Part shown: positions 32,783 to 39,731 of the stretch, in pieces
How positions within the stretch are numbered: position 1 is the first letter of the stretch
Layout: each line of letters begins with the position of its first letter
Assembly (NCBI GenBank): GCA_013154355.1
Contig: JAADCU010000038.1
Location: forward strand, 1-43,322
Length of the DNA: 43,322 nt
Source: Thermoproteota archaeon
GTDB lineage: Archaea; Thermoproteota; Thermoprotei; Thermoproteales; Thermocladiaceae
Direction of reading: 5' to 3'
Made by a program: the position numbers and the translations under genes
Notes under the pieces: model-generated
The model's database searches: none
The model's input: only the letters and a program-made list of their open reading frames with translations
Told to the model about the DNA's origin: nothing

Positions 32783-33077
32783 ACGTTCTCTCTTGATGTC
32801 TCTTCTCTAGGAGTCTAACAACGTCTCTAATACTTAATCCCTTGTACCTTAGAAGTACTAGAAGATGGTATATTAAGTCAGCTGTCTCCTCGATAAGTCT
32901 CTCATTAGATTCTGATAAGGCTGCTATAGCAACCTCACCACTCTCTTCTATTACCTTCTTACATATCTTTCCTAGCCCAGCTGACACTAGTCTCCAGGTA
33001 TAGCTGCTCTCACTTCTTGAAGCTATCCTGTCATCGATTATTTTCTCAAGCTTTAGTAGAAACTCTATATCACTCAT
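32775..33077 (-). CDS. hisE: Phosphoribosyl-ATP pyrophosphatase
   Basis: 100 residues, the MazG-like HisE fold: YTWRLVSAGLGKICKKVIEESGEVAIAA and EETADLIYHLLVLL hold the Glu-Glu-Asp residues that bind Mg. It converts phosphoribosyl-ATP to phosphoribosyl-AMP, the second step of histidine synthesis, followed by HisI. It is a stand-alone enzyme, not the HisIE fusion. The gene begins inside the last 8 bases of hisD, so the two are co-transcribed. The stop codon overlaps the C box of a guide RNA. Confidence 0.92.
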   Translation of the reverse strand: MSDIEFLLKLEKIIDDRIASRSESSYTWRLVSAGLGKICKKVIEESGEVAIAALSESNERLIEETADLIYHLLVLLRYKGLSIRDVVRLLEKRHQERTSK

Positions 33078-34287
33078 GTTCTCTACATCTTAGACTTTCC
33101 TTATGAAGCACCATATTTTCAATCTCTGCAAGCTTGATACCGTGCTTAAGAAGCTCCTTATCATAGCTCTCACATATCACTATCCTCTTCATGAAGTCTA
33201 TCGGAGTCATTGTACCTCTAGATCTAGCAAATCCTGAAGTTGGAAGAACATGACATGGACCTGCAACATAGTCCAGATATGCACAAGGAGCATTGAACGA
33301 TACTACACCCACGTTACGAACCTTCTCAACTATCTTGAGACCATCTCTACGTGATATTACCTCAAGATGTTCAGGTGCCACCTCATTAATTATCTCTACA
33401 GCTTCATCAATATTGTTAACCTTCACAGTATAGAGAGATCCAAGCATCTTTTCTCTACAATACTTCTCATATTCTCTTTCAAATATATCAAGTATGTTCT
33501 CTGAAGGTGATATTACAAGGCAGATACTATGAACACCATGCTCGAGCTCTGCCAACGCATCAAGAACAGTACACTCGAGTTCTCTAGATTCTACAGAATC
33601 ATCAATGTAGATTACGAGCTCTGTAGGTCCCTCGATACCATCTATATCGACTGTTTTCGATACCAGGTACTTAGCAGCCTGTATATATATGTTACCTGGC
33701 CCAAATATCTTATCAACCTTCTTCACTGTCTCCGTACCATATGCCATAGCTGCTATTCCTGCTACACCATTACCAACATAGATGTCTCTTATCTTCAGTA
33801 GTCTAGCTACGAGAGCCATCTCAGGACTTATGAGAGAGTTCTCTAATGGTGGTGTAAACATGATTATCTCTCTACATCCCGCTACTCTAGCAATTGTGCA
33901 TAGCATTATCATTGTGGAGATGTATCCCTTAGGAATGTATATTCCTACACGATCTATAGCAATATTCTTCACTTTAAATATGGTGCTTCCTAGTATAACT
34001 ATCTCGTTCTTCGGAATAAGCTTCTTATTGAACTCTCTCACTCTACTAATCACGGTCTCGATGCTCTCTCTGACGTCTGTACTTACCTTGCTAGCTAGCT
34101 CATTTATGAGATCGTTGCTTACTTTCACGTTCTCTATCTTTACGTTATCTATCTTCTCGGTGTACTCGATTATTGCCTTATCTCCTCTATCCTTTACGTC
34201 TCTAACAATGTTTTTTACTTTCTCTACAGCTTGCTCTATTTCAATTCCTCTTCTCACCTTATGTATCTCATCTAAGCTAATTCTCAT
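33070..34287 (-). CDS. hisD: Histidinol dehydrogenase
   Basis: About 405 residues. Conserved blocks include GIYIPKGYISTM, EIIMFTPP, KIFGPGNIYIQAAK, EGPTELVIYID, DALAELEHGV and ASAR-type C-terminal features (PTSGFARSRGTMTPIDF). It carries out the last two oxidation steps, histidinol to histidine, with NAD and zinc. ATG 34287 is 28 bases from TTTAAATATT (34311-34320, minus strand), a good leaderless fit; the frame is open to GTG 34296, three codons further out. Confidence 0.94.
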   Translation of the reverse strand: MRISLDEIHKVRRGIEIEQAVEKVKNIVRDVKDRGDKAIIEYTEKIDNVKIENVKVSNDLINELASKVSTDVRESIETVISRVREFNKKLIPKNEIVILGSTIFKVKNIAIDRVGIYIPKGYISTMIMLCTIARVAGCREIIMFTPPLENSLISPEMALVARLLKIRDIYVGNGVAGIAAMAYGTETVKKVDKIFGPGNIYIQAAKYLVSKTVDIDGIEGPTELVIYIDDSVESRELECTVLDALAELEHGVHSICLVISPSENILDIFEREYEKYCREKMLGSLYTVKVNNIDEAVEIINEVAPEHLEVISRRDGLKIVEKVRNVGVVSFNAPCAYLDYVAGPCHVLPTSGFARSRGTMTPIDFMKRIVICESYDKELLKHGIKLAEIENMVLHKESLRCREHE

Positions 34288-34310
34288 CTCTTCCACTACT
34301 TGCTGTGCTC

Positions 34311-34331
34311 AATATTTAAAGGAGGATCCTC
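34311..34331. promoter_or_regulatory. Shared his promoter: TATA plus palindrome between hisD and hisG
   Basis: AATATTTAAA (34311-34320) is near-palindromic and is 28 bases from hisD ATG 34287 and about 31 from hisG GTG 34347. Immediately beside it is the perfect palindrome GAGGATCCTC (34322-34331), a possible operator able to control both divergent transcripts. Confidence 0.5.
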
Positions 34332-34346
34332 TTAACTCTCTGAGTA

Positions 34347-35225
34347 GTGTCTAAGACGTATCTGCTAGCTGTACCTAGCAAAGGAAGGCTAGTTGAACCA
34401 ACTATGTGGCTTCTTACTCAGGTTGGATTAAAGACGTCTTCTACTGATGATAGAGCGCTGATAGTACAGACTAGCTGGCCCTCCCTGAGCCTAGTTCGTC
34501 TTCGACCTGAGGACATACCAAGCATTGTTGAGACTGGAGCAGCAATAATGGGTATAACAGGTCTAGACTTCGTGCTCGAGGCTGAGGCAGATGTGGAGAT
34601 ACTTCTAGGTCTAGGATTCGGTAAAGGTAGGATAGTTCTAGCAGTACCTGAGAGATCTAGGATAGAAAGTCCTGAAGATCTTCCTGATAACGCTAAGATA
34701 GCTACAAAATATGTAAACATAACTAGAAGATTCTTCACTCAGCTTGGAAAGAAGGTGAGGATAGTCAAGGTCTCAGGAAGCGTCGAGGCAATGCCCATAC
34801 TTGGTGCAGCAGATGCAATAGTAGACGTCATGTCCACAGGAACAACACTCAGAGTACATGGTCTAAAACCAGTACATACCATACTTGAGTCTGAGGCAAA
34901 GCTAATAATGACTAGAGAGGACGTAGATCCTGATGCTAGATATGTAATAGACAAGTTTGTCACACTTGTTAAAGCTGTACTAGATTCACAAGGTAGAAAG
35001 CTCATAATGATGAACGTTCCAGGACATGCTCTAGATCAGGTCCTCAAGATCGTACCTACGATGGAGGGACCATCAGTAGCTAAAGTAATATCGAGAAGAG
35101 GAGTAGACATGTGGGAGGTAATAACCGTAGTAAGTGAGGACGAGATTCCTGACCTAGTAATGAAATTGAAGGAGCTTGGTGTCAAGGACATACTTGTGCT
35201 AAACATAGAGAAGGTGATACCATGA
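34347..35225 (+). CDS. hisG: ATP phosphoribosyltransferase, long form
   Basis: 292 residues. The catalytic part carries VPSKGRLVEPTMWLL, GITGLDFVLE and ADAIVDVMSTGTTLRVHGL, the PRPP-binding region. After about residue 215 there is a C-terminal ACT-like regulatory domain (MNVPGHALDQVLKIVPTMEGP...), which in HisG-L enzymes binds histidine for feedback inhibition. It catalyses the first step of histidine synthesis. GTG start; ATGA overlap with hisI at the end. Confidence 0.95.
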   Translation: MSKTYLLAVPSKGRLVEPTMWLLTQVGLKTSSTDDRALIVQTSWPSLSLVRLRPEDIPSIVETGAAIMGITGLDFVLEAEADVEILLGLGFGKGRIVLAVPERSRIESPEDLPDNAKIATKYVNITRRFFTQLGKKVRIVKVSGSVEAMPILGAADAIVDVMSTGTTLRVHGLKPVHTILESEAKLIMTREDVDPDARYVIDKFVTLVKAVLDSQGRKLIMMNVPGHALDQVLKIVPTMEGPSVAKVISRRGVDMWEVITVVSEDEIPDLVMKLKELGVKDILVLNIEKVIP

Positions 35226-35596
35226 AAGATAAGTTAGTACTTCCTGAAGATAAGGCTAGAGAGATAGCAGAATCACTATGGTACAGACACATAGATAACA
35301 CTGTAATAGCAGTAGTACAGGACTATGAGACCAAGGATGTCCTAATGGTAGCATACATGAATAAGGAAGCAGTAATAAAAACGTTAACAACAGGACTAGC
35401 ACACTTCTGGTCAACAACAAGAAAGAAGTTATGGATGAAAGGTGAGACATCTGGAAACATACAGGAAGTACTAGAATTCAGGATCGACTGTGATAAAGAT
35501 GCTGTACTCCTCATAGTTAGACCTAGAGGACCAGCATGCCATCTAGGATATAGATCATGTTTTGATGCTTGGAGGATTGATCAGTCCTGCGTGTAG
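35222..35596 (+). CDS. hisI: Phosphoribosyl-AMP cyclohydrolase
   Basis: 124 residues, stand-alone HisI. The signature LAHFWSTTRKKLWMKGETSGN is followed by the metal-binding DCDKDAVLL (Asp-x-Asp for Mg) and PACHLGYRSCF (Cys for zinc). It opens the adenine ring of phosphoribosyl-AMP, third step of the pathway. Overlaps hisG by ATGA. A weaker C/D RNA candidate lies antisense across its last codons. Confidence 0.94.
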   Translation: MKDKLVLPEDKAREIAESLWYRHIDNTVIAVVQDYETKDVLMVAYMNKEAVIKTLTTGLAHFWSTTRKKLWMKGETSGNIQEVLEFRIDCDKDAVLLIVRPRGPACHLGYRSCFDAWRIDQSCV

Positions 35597-35634
35597 GTCG
35601 ATCACCTATCACAAAGCCCAAGCCTCATCACTCG
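35579..35634 (-). ncRNA. Possible C/D box RNA antisense to the end of hisI
   Basis: Minus strand: C box GTGATGA (35631-35625), guide GGCTTGGGCTTT (12 nt), D' GTGA (35612-35609, one mismatch), 3-nt spacer, C' GTGATCG (35605-35599, two mismatches), a 14-nt segment, and D CTGA (35584-35581) inside hisI. The outer boxes and spacing fit, but the inner boxes are weak, so this is a lower-confidence call. Confidence 0.4.
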
Positions 35635-35683
35635 TCGAGTATTATTAATCTCTCAGCCGTTCTCTAATATAGGTATCTCGTGC

Positions 35684-35725
35684 ATGAACGTCAGAGATGT
35701 TGTACATAGCATGCCTAGCGTTCAT
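35684..35725 (+). other. Hairpin-forming element between hisI and the ClC gene
   Basis: ATGAACG (35684-35690) and CGTTCAT (35719-35725) are perfect inverted arms, enclosing a second small hairpin ATGT (35697-35700) / ACAT (35704-35707). CTAATATAGG (35665-35674) lies upstream at promoter distance for a start near 35695. A third inverted repeat, AGGTATT (35752-35758) / AATACCT (35764-35770), precedes the ClC start. It may be a small RNA, or just leader structure; the rest of this 196-base gap holds only the C/D candidate and promoter-like runs. Confidence 0.35.
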
Positions 35726-35792
35726 TGTCAGGTCACCGTGTTGTACTATATAGGTATTATTAAAATACCTTTCAGGTAGAGTAAGTGAGGAA

Positions 35793-37178
35793 GTGGGCAG
35801 TTTCCTTAAGACAATAGAAAGCTATCTGATACATGGTGTAACGAGAGCGTACATAGTAAGATGGTTCGTGATCTCGGCAGTGATGGGAGTCATAATAGGT
35901 TCTCTAGTCTGGATACTCGGCAAGGCTTCAAACATAATACTGAGAAGCATCGTGCTTCCCATCTTAGGATACTCGCCAAACAAGCCTCCACCACTTGTTT
36001 TCGCATTCTCATTTAACATATTCATGAAGATACTTCCACTACTCATAGTAGGCCACATATTGAGCTACATAATTGTGACGAAGATATGTGAAGAAGCTAG
36101 AGGTTCAGGATGTGATATAGCTTTCTACAATTATGCTAATAGGAGATACTTATTTAGGCTAAGAGTACCATTTATGAAGGTTCTAGCAACATTACCAACA
36201 CTGAGCCTCGGAGCTAGCGTAGGAAAGGAGGGTCCAGCAGTGCTCATAGGAGCAAGCTCAAGCTCTGTTGTAGAGAAGATATTTAGAATGGATCTGAGAG
36301 ACCTAAAAGTAGCGTATGTTGCTGGAGTAGCATCTGGAATATCTGCAGCACTCTCATCACCACTAGGAGGAACAGTCTTCGGAATAGAGTTTCTGAGAGT
36401 ATATGAGATAGAGTTCGAGATACTGGAGGTCCTCTATCCATCTCTAGTAGCATCAATAGTGAGCTATCTAACCACGGTGCTGCTCTCAGGTGGTGTCATA
36501 TCCCCAGTAATATCTCTAGCTGGAATAACACTTCACTTATCCATAGCTAATCCATGGGTCATATGCTCCTTCATATTTCTAGGAGTCATAGTTGGAGGAC
36601 TAACCAGAGTATATGCAGAGGTCTACCATCTCTTCAAGGCAACCTTCTTCAAACTAAAGTACAGTCCAGTACTTCCACCACTAATAGCTGCAGTAGCAGT
36701 AGCATTCATAGGAGCAACAACACCACTATCAATAACGACAGGATATGACTGGCTAAACAATCTAATACACTACTTCTCAACCTCGTTAAGAAATTTCAAT
36801 CCTACGACATATGCGATAATGGTGCTCTTCCTGGTGGTCGTGTTCAAGATAATTGCAACCTCTATAACAATAGCATCAGGAGCAAGCGGTGGAATGGTTG
36901 CACCAACATTAGTAACTGGAGGATATATCGGTCTACTAACGTTCCTACTCTTTAAACTACTTGCACCAGCAGTAGCAACAAGCAGCCTTCTCTCAGTACT
37001 TACAATAGCTGGAGCAGCAACACTACTAGGCTGTGTATATAGGATACCTGTAGCATCGATACTAATAGTATCGGGAATGACCGAGACCTGGCCATACACG
37101 CCACTCATAGCATTAAGCATGGCAATAGCATACATAGTTACAGGACACTGGACAATTCATCCAAAGTTTAAACATTAG
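35793..37178 (+). CDS. ClC family chloride channel or chloride/proton antiporter
   Basis: 461 residues, polytopic. The gating segment GASVGKEGPAV (Glu in GKEGP) near residue 145, the anti-parallel repeat with ASGASGGMVAPTLVTGG near 365, and RIPVASILI near 420 are ClC hallmarks. The gating Glu would normally allow proton exchange. No C-terminal CBS domains. It begins at GTG 35793 with GAGG 4-7 bases upstream; the TATA is TACTATATAGG (35743-35753). The next gene starts 5 bases after its stop, suggesting co-transcription. Confidence 0.9.
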   Translation: MGSFLKTIESYLIHGVTRAYIVRWFVISAVMGVIIGSLVWILGKASNIILRSIVLPILGYSPNKPPPLVFAFSFNIFMKILPLLIVGHILSYIIVTKICEEARGSGCDIAFYNYANRRYLFRLRVPFMKVLATLPTLSLGASVGKEGPAVLIGASSSSVVEKIFRMDLRDLKVAYVAGVASGISAALSSPLGGTVFGIEFLRVYEIEFEILEVLYPSLVASIVSYLTTVLLSGGVISPVISLAGITLHLSIANPWVICSFIFLGVIVGGLTRVYAEVYHLFKATFFKLKYSPVLPPLIAAVAVAFIGATTPLSITTGYDWLNNLIHYFSTSLRNFNPTTYAIMVLFLVVVFKIIATSITIASGASGGMVAPTLVTGGYIGLLTFLLFKLLAPAVATSSLLSVLTIAGAATLLGCVYRIPVASILIVSGMTETWPYTPLIALSMAIAYIVTGHWTIHPKFKH

Positions 37179-37183
37179 AAAAA

Positions 37184-37645
37184 ATGATCGATTTCAAAAT
37201 CTGGAAACTATTTGAAAATGATCCAAAAATGTTTGAAGTACCTGTAAAATGTAAGAGATGTGGAAGATGCTGCATAGGTACAGAGATGGAATTAATTCCT
37301 CATGATATAGAGAGAATAGTCAAGCTTGGATATAGGATCGAGGACTTCACAATAGTGAAGGGAGGAATAGTGAGACTAAGATGTGTAGATGATAGGTGCG
37401 TATTTCTAGACCCAGAGAAGAAACTATGTAGAATATATGAGCATAGACCGATAGGTTGTAGATTATATCCACTACAGTACAGTGATGGTGAGATATATGT
37501 TGATCCAGAATGTCCAGCAGCAGATACAGTACCAGCAGATGTCTTAGAGAGATTTCTACCCATAGTTGAAGCATTCGTTAGACTTAGCAAGATAACACGA
37601 GAATGGCTACTTCTGAGATATGGTAAGCTACCTGAAGAGAGGTGA
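37184..37645 (+). CDS. YkgJ/UPF0153-type Cys-cluster protein
   Basis: 153 residues. The motif VKCKRCGRCCIGTEMEL (CxxCxxCC), CVDDRCVFLD, LCRIYEHRPIGCRLYPL and ECPAAD place it in the YkgJ-like family, small proteins thought to chelate zinc or hold an iron-sulfur cluster; function is not established. It begins 5 bases after the ClC stop, so it is probably in the same operon. Length is normal for the family. Confidence 0.85.
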   Translation: MIDFKIWKLFENDPKMFEVPVKCKRCGRCCIGTEMELIPHDIERIVKLGYRIEDFTIVKGGIVRLRCVDDRCVFLDPEKKLCRIYEHRPIGCRLYPLQYSDGEIYVDPECPAADTVPADVLERFLPIVEAFVRLSKITREWLLLRYGKLPEER

Positions 37646-37684
37646 CTGAACCTAATATTTATATCTCTCAGAACTATACTAAGT

Positions 37685-38035
37685 ATGAGAAATAGAAGAA
37701 ATCTCGCACTGCTCACAATAGTGCTAATAGTAGTCTCACTAGCAGTTACATCTATAGCATATGCGCAGACTAGCGATGTAGCTACGAGCATAATAAAGAG
37801 TCTTCAAGACATATTTGAGAAGACTAGCAACACGATAGTGAACTCTATGAACGTTACTCTACAGATGATAGCGAGCGTTCTCATAAGAGTGTCAGAGGTC
37901 CTATCTATAGCTTTAACGATAGTTGGTCTCTTCCTATGGTTCTCCAGGATAAGTCCATACACGGGTAGAAGACTACTGATATCAGCAGTCCTTCTGTTCG
38001 TGTTCGCGTATGTGTTAAAGCATGTACATGTCTAA
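37685..38035 (+). CDS. Small exported membrane protein, VirB2/CedA1-like candidate
   Basis: 116 residues. A signal peptide (LALLTIVLIVVSLAVTSIAYA, likely cut after AYA) is followed by a soluble helical stretch with Asn/Thr/Ser (QTSDVATSIIKSLQDI) and two hydrophobic helices, VSEVLSIALTIVGLFLWF and RRLLISAVLLFVFAYVLKHV, joined by a short loop (SRISPYTG). This layout matches VirB2/TrbC pilins and the archaeal CedA1 pilin. It is inference from shape only; no CedA, CedB or VirB4-like gene lies nearby. It starts 39 bases after the Cys-cluster gene and may have its own TATA (AATATTTATA, about 37653-37662). Confidence 0.45.
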   Translation: MRNRRNLALLTIVLIVVSLAVTSIAYAQTSDVATSIIKSLQDIFEKTSNTIVNSMNVTLQMIASVLIRVSEVLSIALTIVGLFLWFSRISPYTGRRLLISAVLLFVFAYVLKHVHV

Positions 38036-38580
38036 GATACGTTAACTATCTCTATACTACCATCATCTTTTACGAGTATTGCCTTGTTCTCAAGCTTCTC
38101 AAAACCTCTACTCCTAAATAATCTATCGCTCTCAGATGTCACCATGGAGGACACGATGTAGAAGTGTTCTGATAGCTCGTCATTGAGCTCATTCTTAGAG
38201 CAGTAAGACATTGTGAAAGATGTGTATAGTTCTCCAAAATTCTTCTTAAGAAGTTCTACAAGCTTGTCAATGTCTATGAATCTTGTAGAGACCGCAACAA
38301 TACAGAGAGGTGCTAACACCTCTCTATTAGGTTCTATTCCCATAGCTCTAGCTTTTCTTTCACATTCTTCATCACCTTCAGGACAATATATTGATAAGTC
38401 TAGAGTCATTATGGAGTTCTTATTAGATTCCTCAACTATTCTCTGTTTCACATTATCGTCAAGAGCATTTACAACTATTTTATCTATCATTGATAGACCT
38501 ATGAGCTTATTGTTTAAAGTTATTGCAGTAAATATGACGTAGTCAGATTTTTTCAATTCCTCTATATCGATCGGTCTCAC
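38032..38580 (-). CDS. Protein of unknown function
   Basis: 182 residues. A compact alpha/beta protein without membrane segments: VIFTAITLNNKLIGLSMID near the start, SIYCPEGDEECERKARAMGIEP, then LCIVAVSTRFIDIDKLVELLKKNFGELYTSFTM and a C-terminal LVKDDGSIEIV. Three Cys (YCPEGDEEC, LCIV) but no recognisable motif. GTG 38580 is 27 bases from the shared TTTAAAT (38604-38610). Its end overlaps the convergent pilin-like gene by 4 bases. Confidence 0.5.
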   Translation of the reverse strand: MRPIDIEELKKSDYVIFTAITLNNKLIGLSMIDKIVVNALDDNVKQRIVEESNKNSIMTLDLSIYCPEGDEECERKARAMGIEPNREVLAPLCIVAVSTRFIDIDKLVELLKKNFGELYTSFTMSYCSKNELNDELSEHFYIVSSMVTSESDRLFRSRGFEKLENKAILVKDDGSIEIVNVS

Positions 38581-38603
38581 GTATCTTCTATATGAAGTAC
38601 TTG

Positions 38604-38610
38604 TTTAAAT
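38604..38610. promoter_or_regulatory. TATA box shared by two divergent genes
   Basis: TTTAAAT is 27 bases from GTG 38580 on the minus strand and about 31 from ATG 38638 on the plus strand, so it can serve both. Confidence 0.4.
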
Positions 38611-38637
38611 ATGTTTAACATGGTCTAGAGCTGAAAT

Positions 38638-39240
38638 ATGTTAGAGAGACTTCGAGCAAGGTTTGACCCAGTACTTAGGAGTATAGCAAAGTATTTATCA
38701 GTGAATCCAAATCTTCTCACTATACTATCAGTAATATTTGCTCTACCTTCTCCAGTATTACTATACATATATACCTCCAGGCTCAGCATAATGATAGCGA
38801 CAATCCTATTCATAGCATCGTCTCTAATGGACATAATTGATGGAGCAGTAGCTAGAGCTCACGGTAGAACTAGCAAGAAGGGTGCATTTCTAGACTCTAC
38901 CTGTGATAGATATGTTGATGCAATAATGATAATAACAGGCTTCATACTTTGTAAAGACTATCTAACAAGACTTTTTCTCATACTTACGTTAGTAGGATCA
39001 TACATAACAAGCTATGCTAGAGCTAGAGCTGAAAGTCTAGGGGCAGAGTTGAGAGGTATAGGCCTAGTCGAGAGGGGCGAAAGAGTTATTCTTTTGATAA
39101 TTTTCTTCATAATATGTTACATACTTTACGGTACAGAAATCTTCAAGACCTTTACTAGAATCTACGTGGGAGTTCTAGCATTGTTAACAAACATCACAGC
39201 AATACAGAGAGTAGTTAAAGTATGTAGAACATTACCCTAA
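38638..39240 (+). CDS. CDP-alcohol phosphatidyltransferase, probably archaetidylinositol phosphate synthase type
   Basis: 200 residues with about six membrane helices. The catalytic motif is intact: DIIDGAVARAHGRTSKKG then AFLDSTCDRYVD (D-x2-DG-x2-AR-x8-G-x3-D-x3-D). These enzymes couple a CDP-linked archaeal lipid to a polar alcohol. The NPNLLT opening and SYARARAESLG stretch recall archaetidylinositol phosphate synthases, but glycerol or serine substrates are not ruled out. ATG 38638, with the shared TATA about 31 bases upstream. Confidence 0.85.
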   Translation: MLERLRARFDPVLRSIAKYLSVNPNLLTILSVIFALPSPVLLYIYTSRLSIMIATILFIASSLMDIIDGAVARAHGRTSKKGAFLDSTCDRYVDAIMIITGFILCKDYLTRLFLILTLVGSYITSYARARAESLGAELRGIGLVERGERVILLIIFFIICYILYGTEIFKTFTRIYVGVLALLTNITAIQRVVKVCRTLP

Positions 39241-39293
39241 GATAAGTAAACCTTAAGGTTTAAATAATATGAAAACCATGTTAAGCTAAAACA

Positions 39294-39731
39294 ATGGTCA
39301 GGGAAGAATGTGTCATAGTATACATAGAAGGTAACAAGATAACAAAGACGGAGAAGGTAAAGGGAGGACTAATACAGGTAGTAAAAGAATATGCAAAGAA
39401 GCTCATAGACCAGTGGGATGCAGAGACCTCAGACTTCATAATACTCAGAGACAACTATACTGTCACATTAAAGATTCCTCTAAAACCTGAGATAGCAGAC
39501 ATAGCTAAGAAGTATGGTGCTAAGAGAGTTGGAGATCATGCAGAGATCACAATACCAGTGTACGAGATATCGTCAAGTAATAGATGGATAGAGGGATCAT
39601 TTCAAGCAGACAACTTCATAGTAATATTCCCCTACCTAACAGACGAGGTAACAGACCAGATAGCTAATGCAGTAATAAGATCACTAGCAGAAGCTAGAGC
39701 AGAAGAGGAGCTCGGTGAAGAAGAGCTATAA
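39294..39731 (+). CDS. Conserved acidic crenarchaeal protein (DUF2286-like)
   Basis: 145 residues. Alpha/beta protein with ECVIVYIEGNKITKTEKVKGG near the start, DFIILRDNYTVTLKIPLKP, and a long C-terminal acidic helix (RSLAEARAEEELGEEEL). No Cys-rich motif or membrane segment. It resembles crenarchaeal-only families such as DUF2286, but I cannot confirm this. The GTTTAAATAAT at 39258-39268 is the likely TATA box. Its stop and the polB stop are one base apart, tail to tail. Confidence 0.5.
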   Translation: MVREECVIVYIEGNKITKTEKVKGGLIQVVKEYAKKLIDQWDAETSDFIILRDNYTVTLKIPLKPEIADIAKKYGAKRVGDHAEITIPVYEISSSNRWIEGSFQADNFIVIFPYLTDEVTDQIANAVIRSLAEARAEEELGEEEL

